Shown here: positions 7,881-13,500 of the stretch, piece after piece
Layout: every line of letters starts with the position of its first letter
How positions within the stretch are numbered: position 1 is the stretch's first letter
Source of the DNA: Sphingomonadaceae bacterium
GTDB lineage: Bacteria; Pseudomonadota; Alphaproteobacteria; Sphingomonadales; Sphingomonadaceae
Direction of reading: 5' to 3'
Length of the DNA stretch: 13,500 bases
Assembly: GCA_009923795.1 (NCBI GenBank)
Contig: RFSU01000036.1
Span: 1-13,500, forward strand
Translations under genes and position numbers: made by a program
The notes under the pieces: model-generated
Databases searched by the model: none
What the model was told of the DNA's origin: nothing
What the model saw: the letters and a program-made list of their open reading frames with translations, nothing else

Positions 7881-9386
7881 TTAGGCCTTTTTCTTGGCCG
7901 GTGCCTTTTTCGCGGGCTTGGCAGCAGCCTCAGCCTTGGCGGGCTTTTCAGCCTTTTCAGTCTTGGGCGCAGCGGCCTTTTTGGCGGCTGGCTTTTTCGC
8001 AGGCTTGGCGTCGCCATGATCATGGCCACAGCCCGGGCCATGGACATGGCCTTCATCCGAATCCGCTTCAATTGCGGCTTCCAACTCTTCACGGGTCACA
8101 GCGCGGTCGGTGATTTCCGCCTTAGAGAAGAGGAAGTCGACGACCTTATCTTCATATAACGGGGCGCGGATTTGTGCGGCGGCCATCGGGTCTTGCTGGA
8201 CATATTGGATGAAGCGTTCGCGCTCACCCGGGCCATATTGCATCGAGGCCTGCGTGATCAGGCGGTTCATTTCCTGCGCGCTGATCTGAACATTATTGGC
8301 CTGCCCAATTTCTGAGAGCAACAGGCCCAGACGGACGCGACGTACGGCGATGGCGCGATAATCGTCGCGATCCTTTTCCATGTCGGCGCGCGCTGCTTCT
8401 GGATCGGCTTCATGCCCGGCTTCATGCTCAAGCTGCGCCCAGATTTGGTTAAACTCGGCTTCGACCATGCCCGGGGGCACATCAAAATCATGCGATGCGG
8501 CCAGCTGATCGAGCAAGCGGCGCTTCATATGGGTGCGGGTGAGCTGGTTAAATTCCTGCTCCAGCTGGCCCTTCATCAGCTCACGCAGCTGATCAATGCC
8601 TTCAAGGCCCAGAGACTTGGCAAAGGCGTCATCCGCCTTGGCTTCGCCTGGTACGCGCACATCCTTGATCACCAGATCAAAGGTCGCTTCTTTGCCCTTG
8701 AGCGTCTCAACAGTGTAATCCGCCGGGAAGGTGACGGTGATGGTCTTTTCATCACCCGACTTCACGCCGATGATCTGATCTTCAAAACCGGGGATCAGGC
8801 GACCCGAACCGATTTCAACCGACATGTCTTCGCCCGTGCCGCCATCAAAAACGACGCCATCGACCTTGCCGACAAAGTCCATGACAACGAGATCGCCCGT
8901 CTTAGCCTTGTGGCCCTTGGGTGCGTCGTCATAGCCCTTTTGCTGCTGAGCAATGCGCAGAACCGCCTCATCAACGGCGTCTGCGCTGGCTTCAATCGTC
9001 AGGCGCTCAAGCTTCAGGCCGTCAATGCTGGGCGTGTCGATATTGGGCAGAATTTCCAGCGCGACCGCCAACTCGGCATCCTTGCCATGCGTATAGCCTT
9101 CGGCCAGTTCAACCGATGGCGACATGGCCGGGCGCAGCTTCTGGTCTGCGATCAAGGCCTGCACGGCTTCTTGAACCGACGCGTTCAGCGCATCGCCCTG
9201 AATGGCTTCGCCATGCATTTTCTTGACGAGATTGGCAGGCACCTTGCCGGGGCGGAAGCCGGGCATGCGGATCTGCGGTGCGAGTCGCGCCACTTCCCGC
9301 TCGACACGCTTTGAAATATCTTTCGCCGCGATGGTCAGCGTGTAGGCGCGCTTAAGGCCTTCGTTCAAGGTTTCGACAGTCTGCAT
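7881..9386 (-). CDS. tig: Trigger factor, ribosome-associated chaperone and peptidyl-prolyl isomerase
   Basis: Trigger factor docks at the ribosomal exit tunnel beside protein L23 and shields nascent chains. The ribosome-binding signature GFRPGKVP is at residues 43-50. An FKBP-type isomerase domain spans about 163-248, with FVGKVDGVVFDGG and GSGRLIPGFEDQI visible. The helical chaperone domain follows to about 440. At 501 residues it is longer than the E. coli protein (432). The extra length is mainly a tail from about 447: a His-rich HVHGPGCGHDHGD segment, then about 40 residues made almost only of Ala, Lys, Pro and Glu. The start is ATG at 9386. The only Shine-Dalgarno-like AAGGA lies about 12 bases upstream, which is farther than ideal. 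It stands alone between tRNA-Leu and its own terminator, so clpP and clpX, frequent neighbours of tig elsewhere, are absent. Confidence 0.97.
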   Translation of the reverse strand: MQTVETLNEGLKRAYTLTIAAKDISKRVEREVARLAPQIRMPGFRPGKVPANLVKKMHGEAIQGDALNASVQEAVQALIADQKLRPAMSPSVELAEGYTHGKDAELAVALEILPNIDTPSIDGLKLERLTIEASADAVDEAVLRIAQQQKGYDDAPKGHKAKTGDLVVMDFVGKVDGVVFDGGTGEDMSVEIGSGRLIPGFEDQIIGVKSGDEKTITVTFPADYTVETLKGKEATFDLVIKDVRVPGEAKADDAFAKSLGLEGIDQLRELMKGQLEQEFNQLTRTHMKRRLLDQLAASHDFDVPPGMVEAEFNQIWAQLEHEAGHEADPEAARADMEKDRDDYRAIAVRRVRLGLLLSEIGQANNVQISAQEMNRLITQASMQYGPGERERFIQYVQQDPMAAAQIRAPLYEDKVVDFLFSKAEITDRAVTREELEAAIEADSDEGHVHGPGCGHDHGDAKPAKKPAAKKAAAPKTEKAEKPAKAEAAAKPAKKAPAKKKA

Positions 9387-9454
9387 TTCGTCACTCTATC
9401 CTTCAGGAATTCTGCGAGGCCTCATATCCCCAAGAGACCGGGCCTTAGCGAAGC

Positions 9455-9539
9455 TGGTGCGGGCGAAGGGACTCGAACCCCCACATCTTTCGATACCAGA
9501 ACCTAAATCTGGCGCGTCTACCAGTTTCGCCACGCCCGC
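9455..9539 (-). tRNA. tRNA-Leu, anticodon UAG
   Basis: The minus strand folds into a class II tRNA of 85 bases with CCA encoded (9457-9455). The acceptor arms GCGGGCG and CGCCCGC pair perfectly, with discriminator base A as expected for leucine. The anticodon stem CCAGA/TCTGG encloses the loop TTTAGGT, which gives anticodon UAG for CUN leucine codons. A long variable arm with the stem ATC-GAAA-GAT is present, as is the TTCGAGT loop. The T stem contains two G-T pairs at its outer end, which is tolerable. Confidence 0.97.
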
Positions 9540-9558
9540 AAAGGCCGGATTGGGCGGC

Positions 9559-9586
9559 GCTATAGCACGGCTTGGCCGAAGGGCAA
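9559..9586 (-). promoter_or_regulatory. Candidate sigma-70 promoter for tRNA-Leu
   Basis: On the minus strand, TTGCCC (9586-9581) and TATAGC (9564-9559) are separated by 16 bases. This places a likely transcription start a few bases before the mature tRNA end at 9539. The match is fair and not perfect. It would let the tRNA be transcribed independently of gatCAB, whose last gene ends at 9648. It could also drive tig, which begins 68 bases after the tRNA. Confidence 0.4.
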
Positions 9587-9647
9587 GGGATGGAAAGAAG
9601 GTCTGTACGAGTCTGCATTGAACAAAGCAGGCCAAGACCTTGTCTGT

Positions 9648-11117
9648 TTAGCTCAATGCCTTTTTCAGCAAGTCATTCACCACCTGCGGATTGGCCTTGC
9701 CTGCCATCGCTTTCATCGTCTGGCCGACGAAGAAGCCGAACAGCGCTTCTTTACCACTGCGATATTGCTCCAGCTGGCCCGGGTTCTTCTCCAGAATCTC
9801 CGCGATGACGGCTTCGATCGCGCCGGTATCGCTGGTCTGTTTCAGGCCCTCACGCTCCACAATGACGCCCGCGGCGTCACCCGTTTCCAGCATCTTTTCA
9901 AAGACTTGCTTGGCCAAACTGCCCGACAGCGTGCCATCTGTGACGAGCGTCAGCAGTTCGGCGGCCTGCGCGGGGGTGACCGGGCAATTTTCAATCGAGG
10001 CGCCCAGCCGGTTGAGCGCGCCGAACAATTCCGACATGACCCAATTGGCCGCCTGCTTTGCCTCTGCGCCTTCGGCCAACAGGGCTTCAAACCAGCGGGC
10101 GGTTTCCACCTCTGCCGTCAGCACGGCGGCGTTATAGGCGCTGATGCCCAGCGTTTCGACATAGCGAGTGCGCTTGGCATCGGGCAGTTCCGGCAGGCTT
10201 GCCAGACAGTCCGCGACAAAGGCCTCAGTCAGTTCGAGCGGCAGAAGGTCGGGATCGGGGAAATAGCGATAATCATGGGCATCTTCTTTGGATCGCATCG
10301 ACCGCGTCGTGCCCGTATCTGGGTTGAAGAGCCGCGTTTCCTGCACAATCTTACCGCCGCTTTCGATCACATCGACCTGGCGGTTCGCCTCATGCTCAAT
10401 CGCCTGCATGACAAAGCGGACGGAATTGACGTTCTTCGTTTCGGTGCGCGTGCCCAAGGGGTCACCCGGACGCCGGACAGAGACGTTGACGTCCGCCCGC
10501 ATCGATCCTTCTTCCATATTGCCGTCGCAGGACCCGACATAGCGCAAAATGGCGCGCAGCTTGCGCAGATAGGCCCCGGCTTCGGCGGGGGAGGCCATGT
10601 CGGGTCGCGACACAATTTCCATCAGCGCCACGCCCGATCGGTTGAGATCAACATAGGATCGGGTCGGGTGCTGATCATGCATCAGCTTGCCGGCATCCTG
10701 CTCCACATGGATGCGCTCAACGCCGATCCGCTTGTCGCTCGCTATGCCGGCCTTTTCATCGGCCTCAATATCCAAATGGCCTTCCCCGACCAGCGGGTGA
10801 TAAAGCTGCGAAATCTGATAGCCCTGCGGCAAATCCGCATAGAAATAATTCTTACGGTCAAAACGGCTCCAGCGGTTGATCTGGGCGTTGATTGCAAGGC
10901 CGGTGCGCACCGCCTGACGAATGCATTCTGCATTGGGCACGGGCAGCATGCCGGGCATGGCGGCATCCACCAGTGAGACCTGTGTATTGGGTTCCGCGCC
11001 AAAGCTGGCCGCCGCACCGGAAAACAGCTTGGACTTTGACACGACCTGCGCGTGGACTTCCAGCCCGATGACGACTTCCCAATCGCCCGTGGTGCCCTGA
11101 ATATGATAGCTGCTCAT
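9648..11117 (-). CDS. gatB: Aspartyl/glutamyl-tRNA(Asn/Gln) amidotransferase subunit B
   Basis: GatB binds the mischarged tRNA, phosphorylates the Glu or Asp side chain with ATP, and receives ammonia from GatA to form Gln-tRNA(Gln) or Asn-tRNA(Asn). The 489 residues match the family. The N-terminus GDWEVVIGLEVHAQV, the AMPGMLPVPN segment and the family signature DLNRSGVALMEIVSRPDM are all present. The C-terminal helical tRNA-binding region ends near QVVNDLLKKAL. I chose ATG 11117 because it follows the gatA stop by a single base and matches the usual MS-x-Y start. A TTG ten codons earlier, inside gatA, has no support. It is the last gene of the gatCAB operon. No clear terminator hairpin follows before the tRNA gene. 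Confidence 0.97.
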   Translation of the reverse strand: MSSYHIQGTTGDWEVVIGLEVHAQVVSKSKLFSGAAASFGAEPNTQVSLVDAAMPGMLPVPNAECIRQAVRTGLAINAQINRWSRFDRKNYFYADLPQGYQISQLYHPLVGEGHLDIEADEKAGIASDKRIGVERIHVEQDAGKLMHDQHPTRSYVDLNRSGVALMEIVSRPDMASPAEAGAYLRKLRAILRYVGSCDGNMEEGSMRADVNVSVRRPGDPLGTRTETKNVNSVRFVMQAIEHEANRQVDVIESGGKIVQETRLFNPDTGTTRSMRSKEDAHDYRYFPDPDLLPLELTEAFVADCLASLPELPDAKRTRYVETLGISAYNAAVLTAEVETARWFEALLAEGAEAKQAANWVMSELFGALNRLGASIENCPVTPAQAAELLTLVTDGTLSGSLAKQVFEKMLETGDAAGVIVEREGLKQTSDTGAIEAVIAEILEKNPGQLEQYRSGKEALFGFFVGQTMKAMAGKANPQVVNDLLKKALS

Positions 11118-11118
11118 C

Positions 11119-12600
11119 TTACCACCATTTACCCGGGCGGGCGGCAAAGCCCGCGCGTTCTTCTATTGCAAGGCCGGCATTCAGCACGCTTTGTTCATCC
11201 AGCGCCTTGCCGATAATCTGAAGGCCCAAAGGCAGGCCCTGTGCATCCAGCCCACCGGGCACCGACATAGCGGGCAGGCCCGCCAAAGATGTCGGCACGG
11301 TGAAGACGTCGTTGAGGTACATGGCCAGCGGATCGGCGCTTTTTTCTCCCAGGCCAAAGGCGGCACTGGGTGCGGTCGGCGTCAGCAGCAGATCGCAGCT
11401 TTCCCAAGCCCGGTCAAAGTCGCGGGCGATGAGTGTGCGCACCTTTTGCGCCTGTGTGTAATAAGCATCGTAAAAGCCAGCCGAGAGCACATAGGTGCCG
11501 ATGAGGATGCGGCGCTTCACCTCTGCGCCAAAGCCTGCCGCGCGGGTGGCGGCATACATGTCTTGCAGATTGGCCCCATCTGGCAAGTCGCGCAGGCCAT
11601 AACGCACGCCATCATAGCGGGCGAGGTTGGACGAGGCTTCGGCGGGCGCAATGATATAATAAGCGGGCAGCGCATATTTGGTGTGCGGCAACGACACATC
11701 GACAATCTCGGCGCCCGCATCCTTCAGCCAATTTATGCCCTGTTCCCACAAGGCTTCAATTTCGGCGGGCATGCCATCGACGCGATATTCCTTTGGAATG
11801 CCGACTTTCTTGCCCTTCAGGCTGGCGGAGAGGCCCGCTTCCCAATTCGGCACGGGCAGGTTGAGCGAGGTTGCGTCCTTCGCGTCAAAGCCCGCCATAT
11901 TTTCCAGCAAGATCGCGCAGTCGCGGACATCGCGCGCCATGGGTCCTGCCTGATCAAGCGAAGAGGCAAAGGCCACCACGCCCCAGCGCGAGCAGCGGCC
12001 ATAGGTCGGCTTAATGCCCGAAATTCCGGTAAAAGCCGCAGGCTGACGAATCGATCCGCCGGTGTCCGTCCCCGTCGCACCCGGCACAATCCGCGCCGCG
12101 ATAGCAGAGGAAGATCCGCCCGAAGACCCACCGGGGGCAAGGGCGGTGGTATCCCCATTATTGCGCCGCCAGGGGGAAATCACATTGCCGAAAAAGCTCG
12201 TTTCATTGGAAGAGCCCATGGCAAATTGATCGAGGTTCAGCTTGCCCAACATGCCGGCACCTGCGCGCCAAAGATTGCCGGACACGGTCGATTCATATTG
12301 CGGGGTAAAGCCTTCCAGCATGTGGCTGGCCGCCGTCGTCTGTACGCCTTGTGTGGCGAATAAATCCTTCATGCCAATGGGCACGCCCGACAAAGGCTTG
12401 AGCGTGCCAGACGCCCGATCCTTATCCGCGGCATCGGCGGCGGCCAGCGCATGATCCGGCGTTTCCACGATGAAGGCGTTGAGCGCCTTTGCGCCCGCAA
12501 CCGCGTCGTTAAAGGCAAGGGCGACATCGCGGGCGGAAAACTCCCCCTTGGCAACCCCATCGCGCAGGGCGGCAATGCCCAAATCTGTTAGAATCGTCAT
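11119..12600 (-). CDS. gatA: Aspartyl/glutamyl-tRNA(Asn/Gln) amidotransferase subunit A (glutaminase)
   Basis: GatA is the amidase-signature subunit that hydrolyses glutamine and channels the ammonia to GatB. Its 493 residues are the normal length. The Ser-cisSer-Lys triad is intact: Lys78 in GVPIGMKDL, cis-Ser159 in PGGSSGGSS, and nucleophile Ser183 in DTGGSIRQPAAF. The family-typical GIKPTYGRCSRWGVVAFASSLDQ follows. The ATG at 12600 overlaps the gatC stop by one base (TAATG), so it is likely coupled to gatC translation. The stop lies one base before gatB. Other amidases share the signature, but the flanking gatC and gatB make the assignment secure. Confidence 0.98.
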   Translation of the reverse strand: MTILTDLGIAALRDGVAKGEFSARDVALAFNDAVAGAKALNAFIVETPDHALAAADAADKDRASGTLKPLSGVPIGMKDLFATQGVQTTAASHMLEGFTPQYESTVSGNLWRAGAGMLGKLNLDQFAMGSSNETSFFGNVISPWRRNNGDTTALAPGGSSGGSSSAIAARIVPGATGTDTGGSIRQPAAFTGISGIKPTYGRCSRWGVVAFASSLDQAGPMARDVRDCAILLENMAGFDAKDATSLNLPVPNWEAGLSASLKGKKVGIPKEYRVDGMPAEIEALWEQGINWLKDAGAEIVDVSLPHTKYALPAYYIIAPAEASSNLARYDGVRYGLRDLPDGANLQDMYAATRAAGFGAEVKRRILIGTYVLSAGFYDAYYTQAQKVRTLIARDFDRAWESCDLLLTPTAPSAAFGLGEKSADPLAMYLNDVFTVPTSLAGLPAMSVPGGLDAQGLPLGLQIIGKALDEQSVLNAGLAIEERAGFAARPGKWW

Positions 12601-12887
12601 TATTCAATCACCTTTGGCACGGCGAAAAAGCCATGTTCGGCCTGTGGCGCGTTCTTCAAAACGGCGTCGCGCACATTGCCATCTGTCACCGCGTCGTCGC
12701 GCAGGCGCAGCGTATTGGGGATGACTGCGGTCATCGGTTCGACAGCGGCGGTATCCACTTCGCCCAGCTGCTCAATCCAGCCGAGGATGTTGTTCAGTTC
12801 AGGCGCCATCGCCTCAACTTCGGCATCGGTCATCGCGATACGGGCAAGCGAGGCGATCTTGCGGACGGTTATGTGGTCGACAGACAT
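12600..12887 (-). CDS. gatC: Aspartyl/glutamyl-tRNA(Asn/Gln) amidotransferase subunit C
   Basis: GatC is the small subunit that wraps around the GatA-GatB interface and holds the complex together. The 95-residue product starts SVDHITVRKIASLARI and contains LNNILGWIEQLGEVDT and the loop VEPMTAVIPNTLRLRDD. The C-terminus ends in the typical FFAVPKVIE. The start is ATG 12887 because AGGGA stands five bases upstream and homologues begin at this Met. A GTG nine codons earlier is less likely. It is the first gene of gatCAB and diverges from priA across a gap of 132 bases. The presence of GatCAB suggests that the organism makes Gln-tRNA, and perhaps Asn-tRNA, by the indirect route. Confidence 0.96.
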   Translation of the reverse strand: MSVDHITVRKIASLARIAMTDAEVEAMAPELNNILGWIEQLGEVDTAAVEPMTAVIPNTLRLRDDAVTDGNVRDAVLKNAPQAEHGFFAVPKVIE

Positions 12888-13019
12888 GGAATTCCCTGAT
12901 GGTCGGTTCAGCACAGACTCTATGAGCCGCGCCTAGCAGTGCCCCTCGCGCCCTGCAAGCCGATGCCCGCGTCACCAAGGCGCTTCACCTCTCTGGCCAG
13001 AGCCTCTAACGAGACAATT
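12888..13019. promoter_or_regulatory. Divergent gatC/priA intergenic region with a 12-base palindrome
   Basis: Both genes must be transcribed outward from this 132-base gap. A perfect palindrome, CTCTGGCCAGAG, lies at 12991-13002, which is 17 bases before the priA start. That position would suit an operator or a leader hairpin, but a 12-base palindrome can occur by chance in a gap this long. On the minus strand, TTGCAG and TAGGCG spaced by 17 bases form a weak candidate gatC promoter. I see no clear promoter for priA. Confidence 0.3.
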
Positions 13020-13343
13020 ATGGCGCGCATTCGCATCCTCCATACCAACCCGGCGCTCGGGCCGCTCGACTATCGCGTGCCGCATGGCATGGATGTCGGG
13101 CTGGGCAGCATCGTGCGCGTGCCGCTTGGCCCGCGTGAGATGGTGGGCGTGGTCTGGGAAGAGGCCGCCCTGCCGACGGAAACGGTCGGCGATAATCGCC
13201 TGCGCAATATCTTAGAGGTGTATGACGTGCCGCCGCTGGGCGCGCCATTGCGCCGCCTGATCGAATGGACGGCGGATTATTATCTCGCCCCGCCGCAATC
13301 GGTGCTGCGCATGGCCCTGTCTTCTGCCGCCGCGCTTGAAGGA
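13020..13343 (+). CDS. priA: Primosomal protein N' (PriA helicase), N-terminal fragment
   Basis: PriA is the superfamily 2 helicase that recognises stalled forks and reloads the replisome. About 108 residues are present. They cover the N-terminal domain that binds the 3' end of the leading strand, with LDYRVPHGMDVGLGSIVRVPLG, a following MVGVVWE, then LIEWTADYYLAPPQSVLRMAL. The ATG at 13020 is preceded only by a weak GAGA. The frame remains open to the window edge. After about 13343, however, the translation becomes rich in Gly, Arg, His and Cys, loses GC bias at third positions and no longer resembles PriA. The helicase domain is therefore absent from this window. The family call is good, and the end point is approximate. 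Confidence 0.85.
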
Positions 13344-13500
13344 ATTGGCCAACGACGCGATGGTCATTCTGTTGGCGTTGGAAGTGGGTATTCTGGCCAC
13401 GGCCGCGCTGCGCTTCTGGTTACGCGAACAGCAGGCTGCGAATGCCGGCCCGGAGGGGCGCCCCGAGGCGCCAACGCTCACCATCGTCGATTTTGTGGCC
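13333..13500 (+). CDS. Unrecognised protein fragment with one membrane-like helix (joined in a different frame to priA)
   Basis: From about 13333 the +1 frame relative to priA becomes the coding-like one. It reads RLKELANDAMVILLALEVG and then ILATAALRFWLREQQ, a polar and proline-rich stretch, and TLTIVDFVA at the edge. The middle is a plausible single transmembrane helix followed by positively charged residues. GC at third codon positions is high in this frame and low in the priA frame, which supports it as the real frame here. No start codon or stop is visible. I do not recognise the family, and the upstream boundary is uncertain. Confidence 0.4.

Noticed and set aside
9396..9635. A minus-strand open frame of 79 codons containing GVAKLVDAPDLGSG
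   Set aside because: It is the translation of the tRNA-Leu gene. This peptide pattern is a known spurious product of tRNA genes, and the structure at 9455-9539 explains the sequence.
9618..10976. A 452-codon plus-strand frame, and a similar one at 11191-12363
   Set aside because: These are shadows of gatB and gatA. They carry no recognisable domains and their composition is that of antisense translation.
11118..11147. TTG start for gatB ten codons upstream
   Set aside because: It lies inside gatA, has no Shine-Dalgarno sequence, and would add residues not seen in GatB. ATG 11117, one base after the gatA stop, is better.
12888..12914. GTG start for gatC nine codons upstream
   Set aside because: ATG 12887 has AGGGA five bases ahead and matches the usual GatC N-terminus.
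1..13500. Search for CRISPR arrays, insertion sequences, toxin-antitoxin or defence genes and riboswitches
   Set aside because: I saw no regularly spaced repeats, transposase or integrase motifs, terminal inverted repeats or recognisable riboswitch fold. The window is explained by housekeeping genes and two end junctions.

Overview
The window is about 13.5 kb of GC-rich bacterial DNA. Its body, roughly 272 to 13340, reads as one coherent alphaproteobacterial segment. The best guess is a sphingomonad or close relative. The clues are an alphaproteobacterial-type GltB and GltD, a GatCAB operon, a trigger factor with a Lys/Ala/Pro-rich tail, a periplasmic-type S10 carboxypeptidase and consistently high GC at third codon positions. 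This assignment is an inference from protein style and was not tested against a database.

Layout from left to right. Positions 1-271 hold two short gene fragments: a possible ClpP-like C-terminus, and the N-terminus of a polysaccharide-type ABC-2 permease. The permease fragment runs without a gap into the middle of a serine carboxypeptidase (S10 family, ending at 1464), in a different frame. A strong bidirectional hairpin (1474-1515) separates the peptidase from a long run of minus-strand genes. These are gltB-gltD (glutamate synthase large and small subunits, transcribed from about 7672 down to 1533), tig (trigger factor, 9386-7881, with its own terminator), a tRNA-Leu(UAG) gene (9539-9455) and the tightly packed gatC-gatA-gatB operon (12887-9648). 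Divergent from gatC, priA starts at 13020 on the plus strand. Its reading frame loses PriA character near 13340, where an unrelated membrane-protein-like frame begins.

Functionally this is core metabolism and translation. GltBD makes glutamate from glutamine and 2-oxoglutarate. GatCAB uses glutamine to correct mischarged Glu-tRNA(Gln) and Asp-tRNA(Asn). Trigger factor folds nascent chains, tRNA-Leu decodes CUN codons, and PriA restarts stalled replication forks. I see no CRISPR array, insertion sequence, phage module or defence system, and no stretch over 300 bases lacks a gene.

The most notable features are the two ends. Each has an abrupt switch between unrelated genes. At the left end, a 22-base stretch makes conserved protein sense in both of the joined genes. 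That pattern fits an assembly misjoin through a short shared word better than a natural fusion. I did not find a convincing new biological system here.
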